A stretch of DNA of 64,000 nt from JAFGTX01 sp942492225 (lineage in GTDB: Bacteria > Bacillota > Clostridia > Peptostreptococcales > Acidaminobacteraceae), in the NCBI GenBank assembly GCA_942492225.1, contig CALODS010000034.1, positions 30,502 to 94,501 of the forward strand, written 5' to 3'. Positions 53,449-62,408 of the stretch are shown in pieces (the stretch's first letter is position 1; every line of letters starts with the position of its first letter). Made by a program: the position numbers and the translations under genes. Under the pieces are notes generated by a model. The model was not told where the DNA came from. It saw only the letters and a list, made by a program, of their open reading frames with translations, and ran no database searches.

Positions 53449-53772
53449 CTAATAACCACTAATTGGTACAATTAGCTTTTGACCAGGATAAATAAAATAA
53501 TTATTTAATTCATTTTCTTGTGAAATAGCAAAAGCAATTAAACGTATATCTTCTTTTTTTTCAAGGTAATTTAAATTTATAGTTTTCGCTATATCCCAAA
53601 CTGTATCACCTGCCGAAACTTCTATCGTTATGAACTGGTTGTACTCACTACCGCTTGCTGTCAATGTACCTAATGCTGTTGTAAATAACGTGAATAGAAT
53701 TAATGAAAACAACATGATACTTAATACAAATTTATACTTGTTTACAATTTTGATTTTTTTCTTTGATTTCAT
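53449..53772 (-). CDS. LysM membrane protein, YneA-like SOS cell-division inhibitor
   Basis: This 107-residue protein has one membrane segment (FVLSIMLFSLILFTLFTTAL) and an extracytoplasmic LysM domain (ITIEVSAGDTVWDIAKTINL ... YPGQKLIVPI). It lies divergent from lexA with LexA boxes in its promoter, exactly as yneA does in Bacillus, where the product delays division during DNA damage. Sequence identity to YneA cannot be judged here; the call rests on layout and domains. CGGAGGTG precedes the ATG. Confidence 0.82.
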   Translation of the reverse strand: MKSKKKIKIVNKYKFVLSIMLFSLILFTLFTTALGTLTASGSEYNQFITIEVSAGDTVWDIAKTINLNYLEKKEDIRLIAFAISQENELNNYFIYPGQKLIVPISGY

Positions 53773-53784
53773 ACCTACACCTCC

Positions 53785-53798
53785 GGAACATTTGTTCT
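53785..53798. promoter_or_regulatory. LexA box 1 (yneA-like gene start site)
   Basis: GGAACATTTGTTCT with GAAC and GTTC four bases apart. It covers the expected start of the minus-strand transcript. Confidence 0.82.
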
Positions 53799-53803
53799 AT
53801 TTA

Positions 53804-53832
53804 ATTATATACGAACGTGTGTTCTTTGTAAA
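53804..53832 (-). promoter_or_regulatory. Sigma-A promoter of the yneA-like gene
   Basis: On the minus strand TTTACA (53832-53827), 17 bases, TATAAT (53809-53804). LexA box 2 fills the spacer. Confidence 0.82.
53812..53825. promoter_or_regulatory. LexA box 2
   Basis: CGAACGTGTGTTCT is a near-perfect Bacillus-type SOS box sitting between the -35 and -10 of the yneA-like gene. Confidence 0.9.
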
Positions 53833-53841
53833 GAAAAAACA

Positions 53842-53853
53842 GAACAAATGTTT
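53842..53853. promoter_or_regulatory. LexA box 3 (lexA autoregulation)
   Basis: GAACAAATGTTT differs from the palindrome at the last base and overlaps the -35 of lexA, fitting weaker self-repression. Confidence 0.72.
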
Positions 53854-53880
53854 GATATTTTTTTATCTGTATGCTATACT
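53852..53880 (+). promoter_or_regulatory. Sigma-A promoter of lexA
   Basis: TTGATA (53852), 17 bases, TATACT (53875), 33 bases before the lexA ATG. Confidence 0.83.
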
Positions 53881-53913
53881 TATTGCAAATAGAGATGTAT
53901 ACGAGGTGTAAAT

Positions 53914-54531
53914 ATGTATGATGATTTAAGTAAGAAACAAATTGAAATATTAAACTTCATTGGAGAAGCAGTTTCTAAGAAAGGCTATCCTCCTGCTGTT
54001 AGAGAAATATGTGAAGCAGTTGGTTTGAAATCCACTTCTACTGTTCATGGACATTTAACAAAAATTGAACAAAAGGGATACATAAGAAGAGATCCAACGA
54101 AACCACGCGCTATAGAAATTATTGATACTTCAGAGGTTTTACCCTCTTTTGATATGAATACGACTTATGTGCCTGTAGTTGGTCAGGTAACAGCTGGTCA
54201 ACCAATACTGGCAGTAGAAAACATTGAGGAAAACTTCCCTGTTCCGAGTGAGTTTATGGCTGATGGTAATTATTTCATGCTAAAGATTTCTGGTGATAGT
54301 ATGATTGAAGCGGGAATTTTAGACAAGGATTTTGTTTTAGTTAAACAACAAAAAGACGCGCATAACGGTGATACTGTTGTGGCATTAATTGAAGATTCTG
54401 CAACTGTTAAGACGTTTTATAAAGAATCTAATCGAATTCGGTTACAACCTGAAAATTCCACTATGGATCCAATGTATTTTAACACTGTTGAAATATTAGG
54501 GTTGGTTAAAGGTGTGTTTAGAAAAATGTAA
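53914..54531 (+). CDS. lexA: SOS repressor LexA
   Basis: This 205-residue repressor has a winged HTH (PPAVREICEAVGLKSTSTVH, 26-45) and a self-cleaving domain: the scissile Ala94-Gly95 in GQVTAGQPI, catalytic Ser129 in KISGDSMIEAGI and Lys166 in EDSATVKTFYK. RecA-stimulated cleavage frees the boxes upstream of recA, lexA and the yneA-like gene. A GAGGTG site precedes the ATG. Confidence 0.98.
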   Translation: MYDDLSKKQIEILNFIGEAVSKKGYPPAVREICEAVGLKSTSTVHGHLTKIEQKGYIRRDPTKPRAIEIIDTSEVLPSFDMNTTYVPVVGQVTAGQPILAVENIEENFPVPSEFMADGNYFMLKISGDSMIEAGILDKDFVLVKQQKDAHNGDTVVALIEDSATVKTFYKESNRIRLQPENSTMDPMYFNTVEILGLVKGVFRKM

Positions 54532-54592
54532 TTATATTAAAGATAATATACCCTCTCCTATCTAAATGAGGTTATCCATAAAGATAGAGTTT

Positions 54593-54628
54593 ATAGCGTA
54601 GCAGCTTTGTAATTGCTACGCTATTTTT
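54593..54628 (+). terminator. Terminator of lexA
   Basis: ATAGCGTAGCA and TGCTACGCTAT pair around GCTTTGTAAT, followed by TTTT. Confidence 0.88.
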
Positions 54629-54696
54629 ATGTAAATAAGACCTTCAGTTTAATTGTTTCGCTAGGAAATAATTGAAAACTGGGTACTCAAAATAAA

Positions 54697-54745
54697 AAAC
54701 GCTATAAATTTAGATTTTTAGGTCTAAATTTATAGCAGTTTTTTT
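54697..54745 (-). terminator. Terminator of the SLH protein gene, probably bidirectional
   Basis: GCTATAAATTTAGA and TCTAAATTTATAGC are exact complements around eight bases, with A and T tracts on both sides. Confidence 0.82.
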
Positions 54746-54767
54746 ATATTAGATATGGAAATTACTT

Positions 54768-57700
54768 TTACTCATAAAGTAATTCGTTTAAGTTGTAAAT
54801 CATAACAGCAACTTCACCACGTGTTAATAATTTATTTAAATCATTATCAATGGCGGGTATATCCTTTAGAAGACCTTCTCTCTTGATTGTCTCTAAAGCT
54901 GAGTTAGTTTTATCTATAACGGGGTGTACGGAAGTAGATAGCTCAGTATTGAGTACCGTTTCCAGTTTATAACCATTATAGACTAAGATTTCAGATAATA
55001 GTAAAGCCATTTCGCCTTTTGTAACGTACTGATTAATACGTTCTGTAGTATCAAGTTGAAAAGGACTATTTGTCTTATGCAATATATTTAAAGAAGCTAT
55101 TACGTCGGTTATTTCACTATTCTTATAAGGTGAATAAGTATAAACGGAAGTTCCTTTAATTATTTCTTTTGCTGCTAATGAATTGATTTGTTTAGTTGCC
55201 CAAGGATATGTTTTCAAATCAACATAAGATTGTTCACATTCTTTAACTACAAATTTACTGAAGTGATTTGTTTTAAATGAAACTGATTGAGTTGTTGGAT
55301 TATACTGTCCTGCCATTGATTGAAGTGTACCGTCTGATTTAAGGTAGTATACGACAACTTGACTTGGATCAATAACTTTAGCATTATATGGAACAGTTAT
55401 TTTCAACGGCTTATCAAATGATGTGATTGATCCATCAGCGCTTGATGCTTTAAATTCATAAACATTACTCGTGCCAATATCTTTTATTTGCTGTTCTGTT
55501 AATTTTGTTGTATCAACTTTATTAATATCAAATCGAACAGTCCCTGTTGTATTTAAATTTTTCAATGTTTTAATAGGTACTTCTACTTTTGCGTTATCAG
55601 TTTCTAGCACAAGCGTATCAATTTTTTTAAAATCCATCCGATTGATACTTGCTTTTTCTATTACAACACCTTGATTGGTTTTATCCAATGAGTTAATACT
55701 AATTTTAATTTTTTGTTCAATTTCTTTCGTAACAGGTATAGAATTTTTAACAAGTTCTAGCGAATATTTATCAGTCAGTTCATTGGATTGAATTATGATT
55801 TCTTCTAAATCAGAACCTTTAATTTCTGTAATTTTATTTGATGTTATTTTTTTTACATTAAAGCGGTTGACTGCCGCTTCGGCTAACTTAACAATTTCTT
55901 TATCCAATGTCTCAATCGACTCGGATTGCATAGAGCGTTTCAATTCACCTGCTTTAGTAATTGTTTCTAATGCAAGTATATCTACTTTATCAGGTGATTG
56001 TATTTTATCGAAAACAGCTGTCGTTGTCTTAACAGTTGAAGCAACAGCTTGCTTCATTTTCTTTTTATCTTCCTCAAGAGTCACTTTTTTTATTCCATTT
56101 GCAATGACATCAAACAATTCTTTATTAGAATCGGCAAAAGTTAATGCTGATTTTTCAGAACGAATTTCTTGAATTTCGGTATTGAGCATGTCATTCAATT
56201 TATCTGAATCGTCAATAAATGAAGCAATATCTTCTTTTGTTTCTAATTTATTTGATTTAGCAATAATATCATTTTTGGCATTATTAACTTTGGTGATAAT
56301 GATTTTGTCTGGTGATGAAGCAACTGATCCAGTAGCACCGCCACCGCCGCCACCGCCGCCACCACCGCCGCCACCGCCACCACCGCCGCCACCGCCACCG
56401 CCGGTGCTTGGCTTAGGTTGTTCTGGTGTTGGTATTGGTGATGCTTTACCTGAAAATGATTTTATAACGACTTTAGTATTGTTAATATTATCAGTAGAGC
56501 CATTTAATAAATTACTAATTGATATTATATATGTCTTACTTTGTTGTGGTGAAGTGGTTAGTATAACTTTATCGTAGTATTTGTTATTTATATGAGGATC
56601 TTTATAACAACCTTTTGCAGATAAAATATTTAATCCTGGAACGCTATAGTTTGAAACGTTCTCAAGTGAAGCTAAATTAATGCCATATTTATTACTGAAA
56701 GTAATGACGATTTCTGGATGCCCTGTGTATGTGCCTTTAACACTATCTACTTTAGGATATGATTTATCAATATCAATATTACTAATATATAAATAGTCTT
56801 CTAGTGGAACTATAATTGCATTCCCATTACTATCAGTAATGTTTTTTATAGTAACTTTACTGTTCTTTATATTTGTTGGTTTAATAGGTTCAGTTGTTAT
56901 GATAACAACATTCCTTGTAGGAACTGTTGTATCTAATTGTGCATTGATTATGTTTACGCCATCAATATTATAATTTTCAATATTTGTAGCAGAGATTTGA
57001 TCTAATGAGTTTAAACTCTTAAATTTCACTATTATTTTATCATCGAAATGCTCTGACAGTTCAACACTATCTATTCTAGGTTGATTTATTAGTTTTTCGT
57101 ATTCCATTCCTTTGGTCGAAACAGAATAAGTTTTAATTGGATTATCATTTTTAAATTCGTCTTCAAGTTTATTAAAGGTAATTGTATAGTCTGTATTTGC
57201 TTTCATATAGTCTAATTCCATATAAACTTCAAATATGTCGTCATAATATCTTTCATTATAATAGTCGAAATTTTCTATAGAGAGTGATTGTCCATTGACT
57301 ATAACATCTTCAAAAGTTTCATAGTTGATTTGAGAGTTATCTTTTATTAAAATTTTTATTAGTTGATGGTCAATAATTTCTACACTAATAACTTCAGGTG
57401 CTGTTTTGTCAGGTGAACCGCCATTAAATTGCTTTTCGACATTACTTTTTATACCAGTTATCTTATCTGTTACATTTTTTATTTTTAAGTTATATGACTT
57501 ACCTTCAATTTGCTTACTGGTTACTAAAATAAATTGTTGATTTGATGCATCAAATGAATCTTGAGATACTTTTGAGATATCTATTATTTGAAGTCCATCT
57601 ATAGAATAATTGTATTCATCTAAAGTCGTATTTAAATCAAGTTCATTTTCAGATGAAAAAGTCAACTTTAACGTAGTATTATTTCCAAGATTATTGTCAA

Positions 57701-59375
57701 TCCCAATCAATTGAGGTGTGTTTACAACAGGCGCATCTGTTAAATTCACGAAGAAAGCAGTCTCGACAAATTTTAACGGATTAGAAAAATTATCATAAAT
57801 CGCTTTTACGTGTAATTGATAAGAGGTCTTATCCTTTAAATCGGTTGTAGTTAAAAGTATTTTTATTTCGTCACCATATTTAACATCTTTATTATAACTA
57901 TGTGATGAAGCGTCTAAAGATGCATCGTTTAGATCGTAAGTATTACCATTGGATTCATCAAAAAATTCAGCGTTGATAACTTTGGTATCGCCTACAAATA
58001 AATAATTATTTACATCAAGTGCAGACTCTATAGTTAATGCATTTTCTTCTTTAAATGTTAATAAAAGCTGATTTTTGTTTAATACTTCAATTAAATTGCT
58101 TGTTAGTATTGGTTCATCATTATCTTTGCTACCACCTCTAAATTGTTCCGATAATATTTTTGAAGTAGTAAATGGTTCAATGCCTCCTGATTTCATATGA
58201 AGAACATCAAGTTGATATCTCTTTGATTTTAATTGTTCGTTTGTCGTCAAAACAACTAAATCGTAATATTTATTGTTTTTTGCACTGTTTCTAAATCCAA
58301 CTTTTGCTGAGAGTATTTCAAGACCGTCAATACGGTAGTTGGAAATATCTTCAGCAGTCTCTTTATCAACACCAAATTCATTTTTAAACCCTACAATAAC
58401 TTCTGTATTATTATGTCTACTGCTATAAACTTCGTCTATTTCGGGACGTTTACCATCAAAAGGGTTAACAATATTAGTTCCGCGAATAGTTTCTTCAGTT
58501 GTTGGCATAATATTGCCTGCAATATCAGTTAGATTAGATAATATTAATTTGTAAGACTCGTCAGTTTCCATTTCTCCAACTTTAAGTTCAAAAGTTATTT
58601 CGTTAGATGAATGATCAATTGTCATATTACTTTCAGACGGTATTATACTATCATCATTAAGATCATAGTTGTTTAAATTTTCTTCTCCATTGATAATTTT
58701 AATGTGACTTATTGATAATTCATTATCATGAAAAGAATAGTTATCAAGATCTAAAAACTTAGATAGATCTAATTGGTTGTCTTCAATAATTGTGAATCTA
58801 ATTGTTTGGTAATCAATCACTTCAGGTCCAGTACTCTTTATAAGAGGTGCAGTTATATCCTTAATTCCCCCTGTAAAAGTATTACAAGTTGGATTTGATA
58901 ATATTACATCACTGATATCTTTAAGTGATGCTGTATTAAGAGTATACAGTTTATTAACTTCTTGTGGAGTAGTCGTTAAAACGACCATATCTAGTTTTGC
59001 GTTGTCTAATGCAGAGTTTCTAAAACCTGCTTTAGCACTTAATATAGTTAATCCTTCAATAGAATAATTTGAAGTGGTTTCAACGCTTATTTTATCCATT
59101 CCAATAGCTGTGTCAAACCATAAAATGATTTCGGTATTATTATTGTTAGATGTTTTAATTGCTTTTATACTTGGTGCGGAGTTAAAAGTCGAAGAATCTG
59201 TCTCAGGTAATGCATTAACAACTGTACCAGCACCAGTTGTTGTAGAATTGACTCCTGTTACATTTGCAGGTGGTGGTAATACTTCATCAGCAAATGTAAC
59301 AGGAGTCATCGTTAAATTTGATAACATCATTGTTACGGTTAAAGTCATTGCGCAATAGCGCATCATTTGTTTCAT
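54768..59375 (-). CDS. Secreted S-layer-homology protein with Ig-like repeats and poly-glycine hinge
   Basis: The 1535 residues begin with a signal peptide (MRYCAMTLTVTMMLSNLTMT, cleavage near PVTFADEV). Residues about 60-970 are alternating Ig-like/SbsA-type repeats: one type has NYSIEGLTILSAKAGFRNSA, NYRIDGLEILSAKVGFRNSA and NYSVPGLNILSAKG; the other opens like IDYQTIRFTIIEDN. A 22-glycine tract spans 992-1013, then a helical region, a beta region (ITVPYNAKVIDPSQVVVYYL), and three weak SLH motifs at the C-terminus (YVDLKTYPWATKQINSLAAK; LLTRGEVAVMIYNLNELL). It should be tethered to wall polymers as a surface protein. Confidence 0.9.
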   Translation of the reverse strand: MKQMMRYCAMTLTVTMMLSNLTMTPVTFADEVLPPPANVTGVNSTTTGAGTVVNALPETDSSTFNSAPSIKAIKTSNNNNTEIILWFDTAIGMDKISVETTSNYSIEGLTILSAKAGFRNSALDNAKLDMVVLTTTPQEVNKLYTLNTASLKDISDVILSNPTCNTFTGGIKDITAPLIKSTGPEVIDYQTIRFTIIEDNQLDLSKFLDLDNYSFHDNELSISHIKIINGEENLNNYDLNDDSIIPSESNMTIDHSSNEITFELKVGEMETDESYKLILSNLTDIAGNIMPTTEETIRGTNIVNPFDGKRPEIDEVYSSRHNNTEVIVGFKNEFGVDKETAEDISNYRIDGLEILSAKVGFRNSAKNNKYYDLVVLTTNEQLKSKRYQLDVLHMKSGGIEPFTTSKILSEQFRGGSKDNDEPILTSNLIEVLNKNQLLLTFKEENALTIESALDVNNYLFVGDTKVINAEFFDESNGNTYDLNDASLDASSHSYNKDVKYGDEIKILLTTTDLKDKTSYQLHVKAIYDNFSNPLKFVETAFFVNLTDAPVVNTPQLIGIDNNLGNNTTLKLTFSSENELDLNTTLDEYNYSIDGLQIIDISKVSQDSFDASNQQFILVTSKQIEGKSYNLKIKNVTDKITGIKSNVEKQFNGGSPDKTAPEVISVEIIDHQLIKILIKDNSQINYETFEDVIVNGQSLSIENFDYYNERYYDDIFEVYMELDYMKANTDYTITFNKLEDEFKNDNPIKTYSVSTKGMEYEKLINQPRIDSVELSEHFDDKIIVKFKSLNSLDQISATNIENYNIDGVNIINAQLDTTVPTRNVVIITTEPIKPTNIKNSKVTIKNITDSNGNAIIVPLEDYLYISNIDIDKSYPKVDSVKGTYTGHPEIVITFSNKYGINLASLENVSNYSVPGLNILSAKGCYKDPHINNKYYDKVILTTSPQQSKTYIISISNLLNGSTDNINNTKVVIKSFSGKASPIPTPEQPKPSTGGGGGGGGGGGGGGGGGGGGGGATGSVASSPDKIIITKVNNAKNDIIAKSNKLETKEDIASFIDDSDKLNDMLNTEIQEIRSEKSALTFADSNKELFDVIANGIKKVTLEEDKKKMKQAVASTVKTTTAVFDKIQSPDKVDILALETITKAGELKRSMQSESIETLDKEIVKLAEAAVNRFNVKKITSNKITEIKGSDLEEIIIQSNELTDKYSLELVKNSIPVTKEIEQKIKISINSLDKTNQGVVIEKASINRMDFKKIDTLVLETDNAKVEVPIKTLKNLNTTGTVRFDINKVDTTKLTEQQIKDIGTSNVYEFKASSADGSITSFDKPLKITVPYNAKVIDPSQVVVYYLKSDGTLQSMAGQYNPTTQSVSFKTNHFSKFVVKECEQSYVDLKTYPWATKQINSLAAKEIIKGTSVYTYSPYKNSEITDVIASLNILHKTNSPFQLDTTERINQYVTKGEMALLLSEILVYNGYKLETVLNTELSTSVHPVIDKTNSALETIKREGLLKDIPAIDNDLNKLLTRGEVAVMIYNLNELLYE
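56337..56402 (-). repeat. GGN trinucleotide tract encoding 22 glycines
   Basis: Sixty-six bases of GGC/GGT codons in irregular order, far more GC-rich than the flanks. It separates the Ig-like region from the SLH half of the surface protein and is prone to length change by slippage. Confidence 0.93.
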
Positions 59376-59619
59376 CTAATCACTCGCTTTCAGCTTTATT
59401 ATGAATTCTATCGAATTCCGTGTCATAAAATATATTTATAAACACAAACCATTCGCTAATTATTTCAAATTAGTTATGTAATTATGTAAATGCATATATT
59501 TACCATCACTGTTTATTATATCAATAGACTAATTACTAAACAAGGGTACATTACCGTTTTATGGGATGATTTAAGGTTTACTTAATACTTTCGGATGTAT
59601 TTGGTTATTTTTACAAAAG
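59376..59619. other. Upstream region of the SLH protein gene
   Basis: No gene. GTTATGTAATTATGTAAAT at 59474 contains two direct TTATGTAA half-sites that resemble the arm of the 27-bp palindromes, but no full palindrome. A promoter could not be fixed with confidence. Confidence 0.4.
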
Positions 59620-59650
59620 AAAAAAGACTTCTATATAATTTAGAAGTCCA
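59620..59650 (-). terminator. Terminator of the PLP enzyme gene
   Basis: On the minus strand GACTTCTA and TAGAAGTC pair across about seven bases, followed by TTTTTT. Confidence 0.82.
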
Positions 59651-59678
59651 CCTACAATTTCAACTATTTAAGAAATCT

Positions 59679-60971
59679 CTATATAACGCCCTCTCTCTCC
59701 ATTTGCGATAAACTACTCATAACCCCTAATTTTCCGTGATCATAAGTAAGTCCTCCTTGAAAATAAACAACATAGGGTTCCCTTATTGGTGCGTCAGCAC
59801 TGAGTTCTATAGAGGATCCCTGTACAAAGGCACCTGCTGCCATAACAACTGGACTATCATACCCAGGCATGTCCCATGGAAGTGGTGTGACATAACTATC
59901 AACTGGTGAAGCGCTTTGTATACCTTTGCAAAAGGAAACAATTTTTTCTTCGCTTCCTAATTTGACGGATTGAATAATGTCACTTCTTTCAGCAGTAGAT
60001 GATGGACAAACTTCATATCCTAAATTTTCATAGGTTTTGGCACAAAGAATGGCACTTTTTAATGCATTTATTGCCACTGTTGGAGCCATAAATAATCCCT
60101 GTAAGATTGAGCGCGTCTGACCGAATGTCAGACCACATTCCTTCCCAATACCCGGTGAAGTCATTTTTGCAGCAATGAGTTCTATCAATTCACTCTTTCC
60201 TACGATATAACCGCCACTAAGTGCAAGGCCACCACCAGGATTTTTTATCAAAGATCCTGCCATTAAGTCAGCGCCAATCTCTGTTGGTTCTCTATAGTCA
60301 AGAAATTCTCCATAACAGTTATCTACCATAATAATGGTATTGGGTTGAACAGCTCGTATTTTGTTAATCATAGTTTCTAAATTATGTATCGTTACTGCTT
60401 TTCTGAAACTATATCCTGCCGATCTTTGGATGTAAACCATTTTTGTAGGGGCTTTCTTTAAGGCATCCAAAATTTTATTTTCATCAAAATCACCGTTTTC
60501 AAGAAAATCTATTTCCTCATACTTCACACCAATTTCCATAAGCGATGAACCATTTGGTCCTGCTGTTCCAATGACGTTTTCTAAGGTGTCGTATGGACGA
60601 CCAGAAATAGCTAACATCTTATCATTTGGTCGCAATACGCCTGTTAAACAAAGTGTTAACGCATGTGTACCATTAACAATGAGTGGTCTTACAATCGCTT
60701 CTTCACCTCTAAAAATTCTTGCAAAAATAGCTTCAGTAATTTCTCGACCGCTGTCGTTATAACCATAGCCTGTATGCCAGTTGAAGTGATTGTCACTTAA
60801 ACGAAAATGTTGCATGGCTTCTACAACTTTTAATTGATTGTACGAAATCATTTCATCTAGTTGATTAAATTGTTCTAATATTTCACTTTCGGCTTTTTTA
60901 ACTTGTTTAACTGCAGATGACGTTATATTTAAACGCTCATAAAGCGCATTCATTAAGTTTTCTTTCATCAT
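59679..60971 (-). CDS. Aluminium-resistance/methionine gamma-lyase-like PLP enzyme (YnbB family)
   Basis: ATG 60971 follows GAGTGAGGGTT; the GTG at 60980 is less likely. The 430 residues fit the COG4100 family: NHFNWHTGYGYNDSGRE, then GEEAIVRPLIVNGTHALTL, TIIMVDNCYGEFLDYREPTE and the PLP-lysine context LMAGSLIKNPGGGLALSGGY. Gene order next to hfq and miaA is common in Firmicutes. The family name comes from a plant-associated resistance phenotype; the true substrate may be a sulfur amino acid. Confidence 0.92.
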   Translation of the reverse strand: MMKENLMNALYERLNITSSAVKQVKKAESEILEQFNQLDEMISYNQLKVVEAMQHFRLSDNHFNWHTGYGYNDSGREITEAIFARIFRGEEAIVRPLIVNGTHALTLCLTGVLRPNDKMLAISGRPYDTLENVIGTAGPNGSSLMEIGVKYEEIDFLENGDFDENKILDALKKAPTKMVYIQRSAGYSFRKAVTIHNLETMINKIRAVQPNTIIMVDNCYGEFLDYREPTEIGADLMAGSLIKNPGGGLALSGGYIVGKSELIELIAAKMTSPGIGKECGLTFGQTRSILQGLFMAPTVAINALKSAILCAKTYENLGYEVCPSSTAERSDIIQSVKLGSEEKIVSFCKGIQSASPVDSYVTPLPWDMPGYDSPVVMAAGAFVQGSSIELSADAPIREPYVVYFQGGLTYDHGKLGVMSSLSQMEREGVI

Positions 60972-61118
60972 AACCCTCACTCACTATTTTAATATTGTTT
61001 CAATGAATACCAATGGCAATTATATCAAAAAAAGCTTAAAATGGCTATTCATTTAAAGCTTAAGAGTATATGCTTATCAATAATGACGAGCCCTTGAGTT
61101 GAAACCCACAATAAGAGT

Positions 61119-61151
61119 CAAAAAAACAACCGATGTTATCACCGGTTGTTG
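61119..61151 (-). terminator. Terminator of hfq
   Basis: On the minus strand AACAACCG and CGGTTGTT pair around GTGATAACAT, followed by seven T. Confidence 0.88.
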
Positions 61152-61188
61152 CACACTCAAGTTATTGGAGTAGTGTTATTAGTAATCG

Positions 61189-61431
61189 TTATACAATTGC
61201 TGATGGTGCGGCTGCATTGAAATTTACAGGTTTATTAGGCACAATAGTCGAAATTGCGTGCTTATAAATCATTTGTTGTTTCCCATCGCTATCAAGAATA
61301 ATTGTATAGCTATCAAATCCTTTTACAAAGCCTTTGATTTGATACCCACTAATTAAAAAAATAGTAATCGAAGTAGAATCTTTTCTCACTTGATTGAGGA
61401 AAACATCTTGCAAATTAAGTGTCGACTTCAT
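61189..61431 (-). CDS. hfq: RNA chaperone Hfq
   Basis: This 80-residue Sm-like protein has LQDVFLNQVRKDSTSITIFL (Sm1 with Gln and the poly-A face), GYQIKGFVKGFDSYTIIL and the Sm2 signature MIYKHAISTI. The C-terminal tail is short, as in other Firmicutes. It should pair small RNAs with mRNA as a hexamer. It lies directly downstream of miaA (AAAAGGAGGGC as binding site) and is followed by a terminator. Confidence 0.97.
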   Translation of the reverse strand: MKSTLNLQDVFLNQVRKDSTSITIFLISGYQIKGFVKGFDSYTIILDSDGKQQMIYKHAISTIVPNKPVNFNAAAPSAIV

Positions 61432-61469
61432 ATATAAGCCCTCCTTTTCTCGTTTTACGAATCCTAGAA

Positions 61470-62408
61470 TTATTCCAAAATACGTTCTCGAACATATTGT
61501 TCTATTTGAGATAAGTATTCATCTAATGAGCCGCATTGGTCATAATCAAACCAATGTATTTCGTCATAACGCCTAAACCATGTCAATTGTCGTTTGGCAT
61601 ATCTTCTAGAGTTTTGCTTGATGGTACTTACCATTTGTTCATAGGAATACTTCCCATCTAAATATGGAAGTACTTCTTTATATCCTATACCCTGCATTGA
61701 GATGAATTTATCATCTAAACCCAAAGTTTTTAAATTTTTTATTTCATCGAGAAGACCCATTTCCATCATTTTATCGACTCTGTTATTAATAGCTGCATAT
61801 AAGCGCATTCTTAAACGTTTTAGACCAACTAAAATAACATCATAATCTTTTGTGGCTATTAAGTCCGTCTGAAAGTCAGACATGTTTTGTCCAGACATTT
61901 TGTTAACTTCAAGGGCACGCATTACCCGTTTCACATTGTTTGCATGAATACGACTTGCAGCTTCTGGATCAATTTGGGCCAATTGTTGATGTAAAAAATC
62001 GCCTCCATTTTCTTGCCAAAGTGCATTTAATTCTTTTCTATATTCAGGATCTGAGTCAGCACCAGAAAAATCCATATCATACATTAGAGCATTTATATAA
62101 AGGCCTGTACCACCTGCAATAATAGGAAGTTTTCCTTTTTCAAATATTTCATTTATATATTTCTTGGCACGTTGACGATACTCTGCAACAGAAAATTCAT
62201 CTCGAGGGTCAATTTCATCTATTAAGTAATGTTTTATATCTCCCATTTCTTCTGGGGTTGGTTTTGCACTACCAATATCAAAGTGTTTATAGATTTGCAT
62301 AGAATCTGCTGATACAATTTCGCCATTTAATTTTTTTGCAAGTTCTATAGAAACGGCTGTTTTTCCTACCGCTGTCGGACCACATATAATTACAATTGTT
62401 TTTTTCAT
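61470..62408 (-). CDS. miaA: tRNA dimethylallyltransferase MiaA
   Basis: This 312-residue enzyme adds a dimethylallyl group to A37 of tRNAs reading UNN codons. P-loop GPTAVGKTAVS is at 9-20, then NGEIVSADSMQIYKHFDIGS with the catalytic Asp, PTPEEMGDIKHYLIDEIDP, GGTGLYINAL and the late QNSRRYAKRQLTWFRR. Its ATG overlaps the mutL stop (TAATG), showing coupling in the order mutL-miaA-hfq. Confidence 0.97.
   Translation of the reverse strand: MKKTIVIICGPTAVGKTAVSIELAKKLNGEIVSADSMQIYKHFDIGSAKPTPEEMGDIKHYLIDEIDPRDEFSVAEYRQRAKKYINEIFEKGKLPIIAGGTGLYINALMYDMDFSGADSDPEYRKELNALWQENGGDFLHQQLAQIDPEAASRIHANNVKRVMRALEVNKMSGQNMSDFQTDLIATKDYDVILVGLKRLRMRLYAAINNRVDKMMEMGLLDEIKNLKTLGLDDKFISMQGIGYKEVLPYLDGKYSYEQMVSTIKQNSRRYAKRQLTWFRRYDEIHWFDYDQCGSLDEYLSQIEQYVRERILE

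Noticed and set aside
49841..54738. Shared AGAGTTTATAGCG at 49850 and 54585, and CTATAAATTTAGA at 49841 and 54702
   Set aside because: Short AT-rich matches, two of them within ordinary hairpins; not enough to call a repeat family.
56182..56577. Plus-strand frame with a polyproline stretch
   Set aside because: It is the complement of the glycine tract in the SLH gene; the minus frame is open for 1535 codons with a signal peptide and SLH motifs.
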